DNA of 12,414 bases from Lachnospiraceae bacterium. Its GTDB lineage: Bacteria; Bacillota; Clostridia; Lachnospirales; Lachnospiraceae. Location of the stretch: assembly GCA_021205045.1 (NCBI GenBank), contig JAJPYH010000254.1, positions 1-12,414 of the forward strand, read 5' to 3'. A program made the translations under genes and the position numbers. Below are positions 1 through 6,672 of the stretch, in pieces. The stretch's first letter is position 1. Every line of letters begins with the position of its first letter. Below the pieces are notes generated by a model that did no database searches, had not been told where the DNA came from, and saw only the letters and a program-made list of their open reading frames with translations.

Positions 1-19
1 CCCTTTTGCTGACTAACAC

Positions 20-1306
20 CTAATAAATATATTTCTCACTGTCATTGATCAGCTCCAGCTTACATTCCGGACGAGACGCCAGCAAAGGCAGACGTCTGTT
101 ATAATTACCGAAATGATCTTTGTCATAGGCAAAAAGAAATGGAATCCCTACTCTCAGTGCCCTGTGTTCCACCCCATTTTCATCCGTTTCCTCAATCGTC
201 AGATTCCGCTCATAGGGAAGGGCGTGATTGATCGTACAGGGGATCTGCGCCCCAGGCAGGTATTGCTCCCACAGCTCCAGGTAATATTTGCGCATGGCCG
301 GGCAGGAAAGCGTCAACTCATTCAGTCTGGGATACTGCCAGAAATCAAAGGGCTGTTTGCCATCCAGACGGGTGTCAGCCATATAGACCCGGTTGTTGTT
401 GGCCACGGCATAATCATTGATGGTTGCTGCCGCAGCCTGAGAATTTGCGCACCAAGGACCCGCCAGCAGCATCACAAAGGTTCCTTCCTGCTGCAGTATC
501 CAGCGAAACACCTGATAAGGCACTTTACAAAGCTGTATCTGCTCATCAGCCCGGAAAGCGTCCTCCGTCTTAAACCCATGTCCCCGTTGATTTCGGGCAA
601 AGGCTTCCCGCATATAATCAGCATATCCATAAGGCGTCAATACACATTCATTTTCATTGATATGACGGAATATCTTCTCTTCCAGCAATGTCCCGGTATC
701 CTCATCCGCTTCCCCCAACTCAGCGGCCCAGACAATCGGACACCTCTCACCCTGTCTGCCTGCCCCGGAATGATCCAGCGTATTGTCCCGGTTATACAAA
801 AATAAAAACGGCTCTGTCAGATCGGGAACGGTTACCGCATCCTGATACAGGTTGAGATAAGTAATATCCTTTCCGGAACCGATTTTCTCTTCCACCCAGT
901 CATTTAAATTCGTCAGATGTCTGGTTGCGATCTCTCCATAGATATAATTGTATACCGCGAAGGGATTTGCTTCGGTTTTATCCTCTCCGATATAATTTTC
1001 GTGAGCCCTGATATCCTGACGAATATTCGCCCGGTCAGTACCATCCGCAGAAAAGTCAAACAGATATACGGTATCCACACCGTGTTTGCGGGCCGCATCG
1101 TTGATTTTGTCAATGACGCTCTGCGTGGCATGGCTCCAGACGCCGCCAAATAAGATCAGATACGTTCCCCCGCGCATCAGAATATAGCACAAAGTGTCAA
1201 TATCCACAGGACAGAATACCACATCCTGAGCGCTGTCAACCCCCAGACCGGGATTATTTTCCCTGCGCAGCTTCGGATAATTCCAATATACGAATTCTCT
1301 GTTCAT
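20..1306 (-). CDS. Tandem thioredoxin-like double-domain protein, function unknown
   Basis: No named family was recognised, but the 428-residue protein reads as two thioredoxin-like domains in tandem. In each half a hydrophobic strand leads to a Trp at the active-site position: TYLILFGGVWSHAT (residues 48-61) and TFVMLLAGPWCANS (276-289). Each half later has a Pro-hydrophobic strand like the cis-Pro strand of thioredoxin: EPFLFLYNRD (165-174) and IPFLFAYDKD (388-397). The usual CxxC is SxxT in the first half and CxxS (Cys286, Ser289) in the second, so neither half can form a classical dithiol. There is no signal peptide or membrane segment, so it is probably cytoplasmic. It lies downstream of the oxidoreductase gene on the same strand and is probably co-transcribed. 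The ATG at 1306 has no clear ribosome binding site; the better site is 66 nt upstream and is followed by an in-frame TAG (separate entry). The domain reading is inference; the function is unknown. Confidence 0.7.
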   Translation of the reverse strand: MNREFVYWNYPKLRRENNPGLGVDSAQDVVFCPVDIDTLCYILMRGGTYLILFGGVWSHATQSVIDKINDAARKHGVDTVYLFDFSADGTDRANIRQDIRAHENYIGEDKTEANPFAVYNYIYGEIATRHLTNLNDWVEEKIGSGKDITYLNLYQDAVTVPDLTEPFLFLYNRDNTLDHSGAGRQGERCPIVWAAELGEADEDTGTLLEEKIFRHINENECVLTPYGYADYMREAFARNQRGHGFKTEDAFRADEQIQLCKVPYQVFRWILQQEGTFVMLLAGPWCANSQAAAATINDYAVANNNRVYMADTRLDGKQPFDFWQYPRLNELTLSCPAMRKYYLELWEQYLPGAQIPCTINHALPYERNLTIEETDENGVEHRALRVGIPFLFAYDKDHFGNYNRRLPLLASRPECKLELINDSEKYIY

Positions 1307-1345
1307 ATCAATCTGGAAATCCGAAGAAAATTTTGGCCTGGAATT

Positions 1346-1385
1346 CTACAGTTCATTTACATTTTCGTTCATATATATACCTCCA
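1346..1385 (-). other. Ribosome binding site, ATG and in-frame TAG ahead of the thioredoxin-like gene
   Basis: On the minus strand a perfect GGAGG (about 1384-1380) stands 7 nt before an ATG at 1372-1370. This ATG is in frame with the ORF that starts at 1306. It is followed by seven sense codons, then TAG (1348-1346), then 13 sense codons leading directly into the ATG at 1306. Without the TAG the protein would have 22 more residues. The simplest reading is that 1372 is the ancestral start and the TAG is a nonsense change, for example from CAG. Alternatives are a short leader peptide with re-initiation, readthrough, or a sequencing error. Confidence 0.75.
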
Positions 1386-1425
1386 TTTATCTTTTCCCTT
1401 CCTGATACTCTCTCAATCCCCCATA

Positions 1426-2463
1426 TTACTCCACGGCAATAAACCCCTTATTGGCAGATTGATAGATCGTATCAATGATTTCCGCAAATTCAACAGCATG
1501 ATCAATGGATACGCCACTGTTGCTCTGGGGATCAACCCCCACAATGTCATTTGGCAAATCTTTTACAAGCATATCTATGAAATAACGAATATGCTGTCTC
1601 GGCGGCTTGGGCATGTCCTTTAAGGAATATGTATGTGATTCGCCTTTGCCCCTTTTTACCACTACAACCTCATCTCCCGGCGAATGTCCATCCTCCGCCT
1701 TTTGCACAACAGCAACCCCTCCGGTACCGTAAATTTCCGCTTCTCCCATGCCTGCACCGCTCAGCCAGCTGCAGTTGAGCGTTACCAGCACATCGTCCGG
1801 ATATCTCATTACAATAACCGCATTTTCTTCTATCTGATTTTTCTTTGCCTCTTCACTGTAATAAGAAAGCTGGGCGCTCAACGCTTCAGGTTTTCCAAAA
1901 ATATAATGTGCCTGGTGTATCATATGACCGCCCACATCCGCCATAATGCCGCCAAGACTTTTTTCTCTGTCATAGCTTATAAAGCCATATAACGCCGCAC
2001 CCGCGCCAAGAAGGAATCTCGCTCCGGTAATCCTGCCCAGTTCTCCTTGTGCAATTAACTCTTTCACCTTCATCAGCCCGCTGCTGACAAAGGGATCAGA
2101 CATATAGAATTTAATACCGCTCTCATGGACAGCTTTCTGAATCTCCTTTGCATCTTCCGCAGAAACGCACATCGGCTTTTCCACAAATACACTGATGCCT
2201 GCCTGTGCCGCTTTTAAAATCAGATCCTTTTTGCGCGCATTATCAGACACTATCACAACGCCGTCCAGACGGTAATGATTGAGCAGATTGTCAATATCCC
2301 TTTCAAAAGGCACACCTAAATCTTCAGCCACCTTTTCACAGCGCTCGATATTCTGATCATCCCAAACTGCCGCCAGCTCGCTGTCCTCGAATTTTTTAAT
2401 TAAACTGCCAAATCTGTCCGGTTTGACGCGGCTGCCGCAAATTGCAATTCTTGCCTTTTCCAT
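1426..2463 (-). CDS. Gfo/Idh/MocA-family NAD(P)-dependent oxidoreductase
   Basis: The protein has the two-part layout of the Gfo/Idh/MocA family: an N-terminal Rossmann nucleotide-binding domain (about residues 1-120) and a C-terminal alpha/beta substrate domain. The family signature VEKP is present, with its catalytic-type Lys about residue 96, as is the GG...D.GGH segment (about 171-180). These enzymes usually oxidise or reduce sugars, inositols or related polyols; the substrate cannot be read from sequence. Two departures are visible. The usual GxGxxG loop is reduced to CGSRV, and the Asp usual three residues after the His of the GGH segment is His. The start at 2463 is preferred over the ATG at 2472, because the AGGAGG at 2478-2473 touches the 2472 ATG but lies 9 nt from the 2463 ATG. 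The protein is then 345 residues, normal for the family. The thioredoxin-like gene follows 53 nt downstream of its stop. Confidence 0.88.
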   Translation of the reverse strand: MEKARIAICGSRVKPDRFGSLIKKFEDSELAAVWDDQNIERCEKVAEDLGVPFERDIDNLLNHYRLDGVVIVSDNARKKDLILKAAQAGISVFVEKPMCVSAEDAKEIQKAVHESGIKFYMSDPFVSSGLMKVKELIAQGELGRITGARFLLGAGAALYGFISYDREKSLGGIMADVGGHMIHQAHYIFGKPEALSAQLSYYSEEAKKNQIEENAVIVMRYPDDVLVTLNCSWLSGAGMGEAEIYGTGGVAVVQKAEDGHSPGDEVVVVKRGKGESHTYSLKDMPKPPRQHIRYFIDMLVKDLPNDIVGVDPQSNSGVSIDHAVEFAEIIDTIYQSANKGFIAVE

Positions 2464-2595
2464 ATAGCCCATCCTCCTGTCTGACCAATACCCGTATTTT
2501 TCTGAAATGTCTGATACTCAGCAAATTTTCATAGCAATTCCATCTCAGAACTGATCAAATCAAAGCATATTGTACAATTCATAGTTTAGTACTGC

Positions 2596-2625
2596 ATTGT
2601 AACACAGTTTTTTCATATAATACAA
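2596..2625 (-). promoter_or_regulatory. Candidate sigma-A promoter for the oxidoreductase operon
   Basis: On the minus strand TTGTAT (2625-2620) and TACAAT (2601-2596) are separated by 18 bp. The -10 matches consensus at 5 of 6 positions and the -35 at 4 of 6. It lies about 130 nt upstream of the chosen start. The region is AT-rich, so chance matches are possible. Confidence 0.35.
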
Positions 2626-2640
2626 GACAGAGGTCATTTT

Positions 2641-2659
2641 TTCACGGATTGTTCGTGAA
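2641..2659. repeat. Inverted repeat, possible operator
   Basis: TTCACG (2641-2646) and CGTGAA (2654-2659) form a perfect 6-bp inverted repeat with a 7-bp spacer. It sits between the two divergent candidate promoters, about 28 bp upstream of the plus-strand -35. The dyad size fits a repressor or activator site; the regulator is not identifiable. Confidence 0.35.
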
Positions 2660-2686
2660 TCAATGTTGACAGATCAATTCCCATAG

Positions 2687-2715
2687 TTGCTTTTTGGAGT
2701 TCAAACGTTTATACT
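2687..2715 (+). promoter_or_regulatory. Candidate promoter for the acyltransferase gene
   Basis: TTGCTT (2687-2692) and TATACT (2710-2715) are separated by 17 bp. The -10 is 5 of 6 to consensus; the -35 keeps only TTG. Transcription would begin near 2722, giving a leader of about 97 nt. Confidence 0.4.
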
Positions 2716-2818
2716 GAATTTATATCAGGCAGACACGACATGCGGCGCAGCTGACAGCAGTCCCGCATTCCGCTCTCCCCGGTAATCAAATACTTTACCC
2801 ATAAAGGATAATTTCACC

Positions 2819-3559
2819 ATGATACGGACCATTCTCGTTGTTTCATTAATCGTTTTATACCTGATTTTCACGATCCCCGTTCTGATCGTCTTCCATTTTC
2901 TGCGCCCCAAATACCCCGAAAAAATCGACCTGATCAGTCTCCACATGGTGCAGTGGGTTCTGCGCGGCGCACTTTTTTTCAGCGGCACAAAGCTGACCGT
3001 GCTCGGGGAGGAGAATGTACCAAAGGATCGCCCTGTGGTCTACATCGGCAACCACACCAGCTATTTTGACGTTGTCATCGGCTATACGCGGGTGCCGGGA
3101 CTGACCGGCTTTGTGGCTAAGGACAGCATGAGCAAAATTCCTCTGCTGAATCTGTGGATGCGTCAGGTCAAATGTGTTTTTCTGAATCGGGATAATATCA
3201 AGGAAGGCATGAAATCCATCCTGGCCGCCATCAAGGAGGTGAAGGAAGGCGTCTCTATCTATATCTTCCCGGAGGGCACCCGCAATAAAACACCAGACAC
3301 CCTGATGGAGTTTAAGGAAGGCAGCTTCAAAATTCCTGAAAAGAGCGGCGCGCCCATTATCCCGGTGACCTTTGTCAATTCTCACGCTGTCTATGAGGAT
3401 CACAAACCCTTCATCAGAAGAGCACATGTAGTGGTAGAGTATGGGAAACCCATCGAAATGAACACCCTTGACAAGGAGACACGGAAACACATGGGCGCCT
3501 ATGTGTCCGGTATTATTCATGAAACCTATGAAAAAAATAAGGCGGCTTACTTTTCGTAA
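2819..3559 (+). CDS. plsC: 1-acyl-sn-glycerol-3-phosphate acyltransferase (PlsC family)
   Basis: This membrane-associated enzyme transfers a second acyl chain to lysophosphatidic acid to make phosphatidic acid, the precursor of membrane phospholipids. The 246-residue protein begins with a hydrophobic anchor (about residues 4-28). It has the family motifs in order: the catalytic NHTSYFD box, with His79 and Asp84 in the HX4D spacing; KIPLLNLWMR (106-115); the phosphate-binding FPEGTRNK (150-157); and the APIIPV strand (178-183). Length is typical. The start is supported by AAAGGA about 10 nt upstream. It is a lone plus-strand gene, divergent from the oxidoreductase, and its own upstream region carries a candidate promoter. 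The stop codon lies inside a hairpin (3539-3567). Acyl-donor preference, and a role outside phospholipid synthesis, cannot be excluded from sequence. Confidence 0.92.
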   Translation: MIRTILVVSLIVLYLIFTIPVLIVFHFLRPKYPEKIDLISLHMVQWVLRGALFFSGTKLTVLGEENVPKDRPVVYIGNHTSYFDVVIGYTRVPGLTGFVAKDSMSKIPLLNLWMRQVKCVFLNRDNIKEGMKSILAAIKEVKEGVSIYIFPEGTRNKTPDTLMEFKEGSFKIPEKSGAPIIPVTFVNSHAVYEDHKPFIRRAHVVVEYGKPIEMNTLDKETRKHMGAYVSGIIHETYEKNKAAYFS

Positions 3560-3567
3560 ACCGCCTT
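3528..3567 (-). terminator. Hairpin with minus-strand U-run overlapping the plsC stop codon
   Basis: Arms 3539-3550 and 3556-3567 pair over 12 positions with one mismatch and a 5-nt loop. The arms are GC-rich at their base (GGCGG/CCGCC). Read on the minus strand the stem is followed by A and seven Ts, which is the form of an intrinsic terminator. Read on the plus strand there is no U-run. It may block antisense transcription arriving from the murF side, or protect the plsC mRNA 3' end. Confidence 0.5.
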
Positions 3568-3640
3568 CCGGCACCGCCGCTCTATCAAAAATATGCTCAA
3601 ATCATGTTGATAAACAAACAGCCAAATAGAGGTGACAGAT

Positions 3641-3775
3641 ATGAATATGTCAGAAGCAGCAAAAATTATTCTGGGACTGAGGGCTGTCGGATGGGCCGAA
3701 AAGAGCATCAATGATTTTATTCTTTATGTTGAAACCGGAGATGAGCAATATAAGCCCGATAAAAGGAACGTTTAA
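3641..3775 (+). CDS. Small conserved-looking 44-residue protein, function unknown
   Basis: This short gene starts at ATG 3641 behind a very good ribosome binding site, GAGGTG (3629-3634), at 6-nt spacing. It ends two bases before a strong terminator hairpin. The product begins MNMSEAAKIILGLRAVGW and contains WAEKSINDFILYVETGDE (about 18-35), ending in a charged tail. It is helix-prone, soluble, and has no cysteine or membrane segment. I have the impression that similar very small proteins with a GW...IN.F..Y.ETGD pattern occur in Clostridia, but this is from memory and unverified. The tight placement between a strong Shine-Dalgarno and a terminator supports real translation. It may share the plsC transcript or have its own promoter, which I could not identify. 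Confidence 0.75.
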   Translation: MNMSEAAKIILGLRAVGWAEKSINDFILYVETGDEQYKPDKRNV

Positions 3776-3776
3776 G

Positions 3777-3805
3777 AAAAGAGCGGTATAAAGCCGCTCT
3801 TTTTT
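3777..3805. terminator. Bidirectional intrinsic terminator
   Basis: The GAGCGG/CCGCTC stem (3781-3786 with 3794-3799) has a 7-nt loop, extended by A/T pairs. T6 (3800-3805) follows on the plus strand and T4 on the minus strand. It lies between the convergent small-protein gene and murF, starting 1 nt after the former's stop and 4 nt after the latter's stop. Confidence 0.88.
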
Positions 3806-3809
3806 ATAG

Positions 3810-5324
3810 CTATAATGTCCTGTCAAGCCAGGATATAATATTCTGGAAGCCCATCCCGTGAGAAGCTTTGATCAGCACCGCGTTCCCTGCGAAGTCGGAA
3901 GGCATAAATGCCTCGAAAAAGCTTTCCTTATCCGGGAAATAATACAGGCCAATTTCTTTACAGGTACCTCCACCCATCATCACACCAGACTCTTTCCGGG
4001 CGCCCTCAACCATTGCCTTCGACAACCTTCCAATACAGATCAGCCTGTTCACCCCAGCCCTGGCCGCATACTCCCCAACCTGGCTGTGCAGGGCAAGCTC
4101 TTCCTCTCCCAGTTCAAACATATCGCCAAGGATAGCCGTCTTATTGCCTTTCGCCGACATCAAAAGGTCGATGGCCGACTTCACGGAAACCGGATTGGCA
4201 TTGTAACAGTCATCTATGACAGTCATGTCATCTTTTCGGATAATATGGCTGCGTCCATCCACCGCCTTCACAGAGGCGATACCACGGACAATCTCCTCAT
4301 TGGTAAGGCCAAGCAAATGTCCCACGGCAGCGGCCGCCAGGGCGTTGGTCACCATATGCTCCCCGGGCAGCGGCACATAGGCTTCCACGCTCTCTCCAAA
4401 AATATTCATGATAAAGCGGCTGCCCAGAAGGCTGGTGTCCAGAATTATTTCCAGATAGACATCGGCCCTCTGTTCCTCTTTTTCAGATAAAACTTCCCGA
4501 CCGATTATTTCTCTATTCATAGAGAAGAAACAGGGCTTCTGTCCCCGCACCTCCTTCACCGTGATCAGCTTATCATCATCCCCGTTCAGCACCGCCCTGC
4601 CATTCTCCGGCAATCCCTGAAAGATCGCGGTCTTCGCCTTCAGCACACCGTCCCGGTCTCCCAGATTCTCCAGGTGGCACTGTCCGATATTGGTAATAAC
4701 GGCAATGTCAGGTCTGGCGATGTCCGTCAGCCGCTCCATCTCTCCGAAATGGTTGATGCCCATCTCCACCACCGCGGCCTCGTGCTCTTCCCGAATGCGC
4801 AGCAGAGTTAAAGGCAGACCCACCTCATTATTAAAATTACCCTCTGTCCTCAGCACCCTGTACTTGCCGGAAAGCGCCGCCGCGATGATCTCCCTGGTAC
4901 TGGTCTTGCCCACACTTCCGGTAACCCCTACCACCGGGATGGTAAGCTGGCGCCGGTAAAAGGCGGCCACCTGCTTTAAGGCCAGGAAACTGTCCTCCAC
5001 CTGAATGTAAGGAACCTGGTTGCTGGAAATTTTCTCGCTGGTTCTCTCCTCCCCAGGCTCTTTCTCACCGGATGTCGTCACTCCGGGTACCATCTCGCCA
5101 GGCTCTTTCTCACAAATGATCAGCACAGCTCCTTTTTTTACCGCCTGCGGGATAAAATCATGTCCGTCCACCCTCTCCCCACGGGTCGCAAAGAACAGGT
5201 AACCCGGCGCGATCTTACGGGAATCCAACTCCGCCCCGGTGATTTCAACGTCTTCCTTTCCCGCCCCGTTGATCAACGGACGGTTCAGGCAGTCCGCTAT
5301 ATTCTGTAGTGTCATATTCTTCAT
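3810..5324 (-). CDS. murF: UDP-N-acetylmuramoyl-tripeptide--D-alanyl-D-alanine ligase
   Basis: MurF is the cytoplasmic ATP-dependent ligase that adds D-Ala-D-Ala to UDP-MurNAc-tripeptide, the last cytoplasmic step in building the muramyl pentapeptide. The 504-residue protein shows the Mur ligase layout. The N-terminal substrate domain includes AELDSRKIAPGYLFFA (31-46). The central ATPase has the P-loop GVTGSVGKTST (133-143), EGNFNNEVGLPLTLL (161-175), EMGINHFGEM (187-196) and NIGQCHLENLG (212-222). The C-terminal domain has DGRSH (356-360), DDCYNANP (371-378) and KASHGMGF (486-493). The N-terminal domain carries an extra low-complexity stretch (about 72-101) rich in Glu, Pro and Gly, with EKEPGE twice; this makes the protein somewhat longer than usual. 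The start at 5324 has GGGGTGA upstream at close spacing. It follows ddl by 83 nt and is likely co-transcribed with it. Confidence 0.95.
   Translation of the reverse strand: MKNMTLQNIADCLNRPLINGAGKEDVEITGAELDSRKIAPGYLFFATRGERVDGHDFIPQAVKKGAVLIICEKEPGEMVPGVTTSGEKEPGEERTSEKISSNQVPYIQVEDSFLALKQVAAFYRRQLTIPVVGVTGSVGKTSTREIIAAALSGKYRVLRTEGNFNNEVGLPLTLLRIREEHEAAVVEMGINHFGEMERLTDIARPDIAVITNIGQCHLENLGDRDGVLKAKTAIFQGLPENGRAVLNGDDDKLITVKEVRGQKPCFFSMNREIIGREVLSEKEEQRADVYLEIILDTSLLGSRFIMNIFGESVEAYVPLPGEHMVTNALAAAAVGHLLGLTNEEIVRGIASVKAVDGRSHIIRKDDMTVIDDCYNANPVSVKSAIDLLMSAKGNKTAILGDMFELGEEELALHSQVGEYAARAGVNRLICIGRLSKAMVEGARKESGVMMGGGTCKEIGLYYFPDKESFFEAFMPSDFAGNAVLIKASHGMGFQNIISWLDRTL
5053..5113. repeat. 16-bp in-frame direct repeat inside murF
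   Basis: The 16-base sequence at 5053-5068 recurs exactly at 5098-5113, an offset of 45 bp, or 15 codons. Each copy encodes EKEPGE in MurF. The bases between and after the copies do not match, so this is either an old diverged duplication or a short repeat gained in a linker. Confidence 0.7.
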
Positions 5325-5348
5325 AACTCACCCCATCAGGAAAATTTC

Positions 5349-5390
5349 TACATGAAGAATTTCTGTTCATAATCGCAATTCTTTCATGTA
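5349..5390. repeat. Inverted repeat in the ddl-murF spacer
   Basis: TACATGAAGAATT (5349-5361) pairs with AATTCTTTCATGTA (5377-5390), leaving one bulged T and a 15-nt loop. The stem is AT-rich and lacks a following U-run in either direction, so it is not a standard terminator. It could be an mRNA processing or stability hairpin just upstream of the murF ribosome binding site, or a DNA operator. Confidence 0.5.
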
Positions 5391-5407
5391 CTTTTCTTCA
5401 AAAGCGC

Positions 5408-6436
5408 TCAACTCTTCATGGAAATATCAATGATCCACTGACACAGCTGCGCGTAATCCTTCCCCAGCGCCAGCGCCTCCTGGGGCAATAATGACGTAGG
5501 CGTCATTCCCGGCAGCGTATTGGCCTCCAGGCAATAGATGCTCTCATCCTCTCCCATCATGAAATCCATGCGGGCGTAATTTTTCAGATGCAGCACCTGA
5601 AATACCGCTTCCGCACAGGTCTGCATCTCCCGGGTCTTCTCCGCTGAAAGATCCGCAGGACAGGTCTCCACCGTGCTCCCCGGCTGATATTTATTCTTAT
5701 AATCATAAAAGCCTGTCAAAGGTGCGATCTCAATCACCGGGAGCGCCCGGCCATCAATCACACCCACGCTGAATTCCCGACCCTTGATGTACTGCTCAAT
5801 GATCACCTGATCATCAAAGGAAAATGCCTTTTCCTTTGCCGTCTCATATTCTGACGCATCCGTCACAATGTAGGTACCCACGCTTGAACCACCGCTGCAG
5901 CATTTCACCACCAGCGGGAAAGGAACCGTTTCCGGATCAGACTCTCCTTTTTTCAGGGAAATCCCGGCCGGCGTGGGAATGCCGTGCTCCCGGAATAAAT
6001 CCTTGGCTATGGATTTATCCATGGCCAGCGCACAGCTCACATAATCTGTCCCTGTATAGCGAATCCCGATCAGATCAAAATACGCCTGAATCTTGCCATT
6101 CTCGCCCTCCGCTCCGTGCAGCGCCATGAACACCACGTCGGCCTGCTGACAAAGCTCTATCACATTGGGGCCAAAAAAACATTTTTTCCAGTCCGGCCTC
6201 ATGGCAATGACCCGGTCAATGTCCGGATGCTCCTCTCCTACCTGGTTAATCTCCGCCGCCCAGTCCACATCCTGTGTAAAAATATCTGCCGGGATCTCTC
6301 CGGGAAGTCCAAGAAACACATCCAGGAGTATCACCTGATGTCCCAGGCTCTTTAATGCTTTGTACGCGCCCATACCGGAGGACAGGGATACATCCCGCTC
6401 CGTGCTGATGCCTCCGGCCAATACCACGATTTTCAT
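5408..6436 (-). CDS. ddl: D-alanine--D-alanine ligase
   Basis: Ddl joins two D-alanines using ATP, supplying the dipeptide that MurF attaches to the peptidoglycan precursor. The 342-residue protein has the ATP-grasp ligase features in order: LAGGISTERDVSLSS (6-20), LHGAEGENGKIQ (106-117), the glycine-rich ATP loop CCSGGSSVG (179-187), EQYIKGREFSVGV (214-226), the omega-loop segment FYDYKNKY (243-250), ARMDFM (288-293) and EANTLPGMTPTSLLPQ (304-319). The YDYKNKY segment fits D-Ala-D-Ala ligases; D-Ala-D-Lac (vancomycin resistance) ligases differ there, so a resistance role is unlikely. Length is typical. The start at 6436 has AAAGGAA 7 nt upstream. It is the first gene of a probable ddl-murF operon. 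Confidence 0.96.
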   Translation of the reverse strand: MKIVVLAGGISTERDVSLSSGMGAYKALKSLGHQVILLDVFLGLPGEIPADIFTQDVDWAAEINQVGEEHPDIDRVIAMRPDWKKCFFGPNVIELCQQADVVFMALHGAEGENGKIQAYFDLIGIRYTGTDYVSCALAMDKSIAKDLFREHGIPTPAGISLKKGESDPETVPFPLVVKCCSGGSSVGTYIVTDASEYETAKEKAFSFDDQVIIEQYIKGREFSVGVIDGRALPVIEIAPLTGFYDYKNKYQPGSTVETCPADLSAEKTREMQTCAEAVFQVLHLKNYARMDFMMGEDESIYCLEANTLPGMTPTSLLPQEALALGKDYAQLCQWIIDISMKS

Positions 6437-6595
6437 GTTCTATTCCTTTCGATTATATATTCATTATCCTGTCATGAGGCAAAAGCGCTCCCGGACCAAT
6501 TCTCATATTCCTATTCCGCCCGGGTCCATTTTCCTCATGATATCTTATGATTCATTGCCGCGTTGTATTTGCACACAGTAACCCGTGCATCGGTA

Positions 6596-6604
6596 AGTAT
6601 ACCA
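6596..6604 (-). promoter_or_regulatory. Candidate extended -10 promoter for ddl
   Basis: The minus strand reads TGGTATACT, a TGn extended -10 with a 5-of-6 TATAAT match. No good -35 is seen at the right distance, which extended -10 promoters tolerate. It is the first promoter-like site downstream of the tRNA terminator and would give ddl a leader of about 150 nt. That leader (6437-6590) contains only very short ORFs and weak GC-rich pairing. Confidence 0.4.
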
Positions 6605-6624
6605 GATCATAGAAATTTATGCTA

Positions 6625-6670
6625 CAAAAAAAAATAAAGGATGCGCAAAGACTACACTCCTGCGCATCCT
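6625..6670 (-). terminator. Strong intrinsic terminator after tRNA-Ala
   Basis: On the minus strand a 9-bp stem, GGATGCGCA with TGCGCATCC (6669-6661 and 6647-6639), plus a flanking A/T pair, has a 13-nt loop. A T-rich run (6637-6625) follows it. It lies 2 nt beyond the tRNA 3' end. Confidence 0.92.
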
Positions 6671-6672
6671 CA

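Larger units (their letters stand above)
2473..2818. promoter_or_regulatory. Divergent intergenic region between oxidoreductase and acyltransferase genes
   Basis: This 346-base AT-rich stretch separates two divergently transcribed genes and contains no convincing ORF. It holds one candidate promoter per direction, the inverted repeat at 2641-2659, a 10-bp palindrome ATTGTACAAT (2569-2578), and, in the plus-strand leader, a small hairpin with arms ATGCGG (2740-2745) and CCGCAT (2763-2768). Confidence 0.6.

Noticed and set aside
1346..1348. TAG read as pyrrolysine
   Set aside because: No pyl genes or downstream insertion structure is visible in the window; a simple nonsense change is more economical.
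2616..2621. Plus-strand TATAAT as a plsC promoter
   Set aside because: No -35 at 16-18 bp, and it overlaps the minus-strand candidate; TATACT at 2710 is better placed.
5408..6436. Vancomycin-resistance D-Ala-D-Lac ligase
   Set aside because: The YDYKNKY omega-loop segment fits a D-Ala-D-Ala ligase, and no vanH, vanX or two-component genes are adjacent.
6440..6560. Possible leader peptide (17 codons, beginning MRIGPG) upstream of ddl
   Set aside because: Its ribosome binding site is too close to the ATG and there is no attenuator structure; too weak to call.
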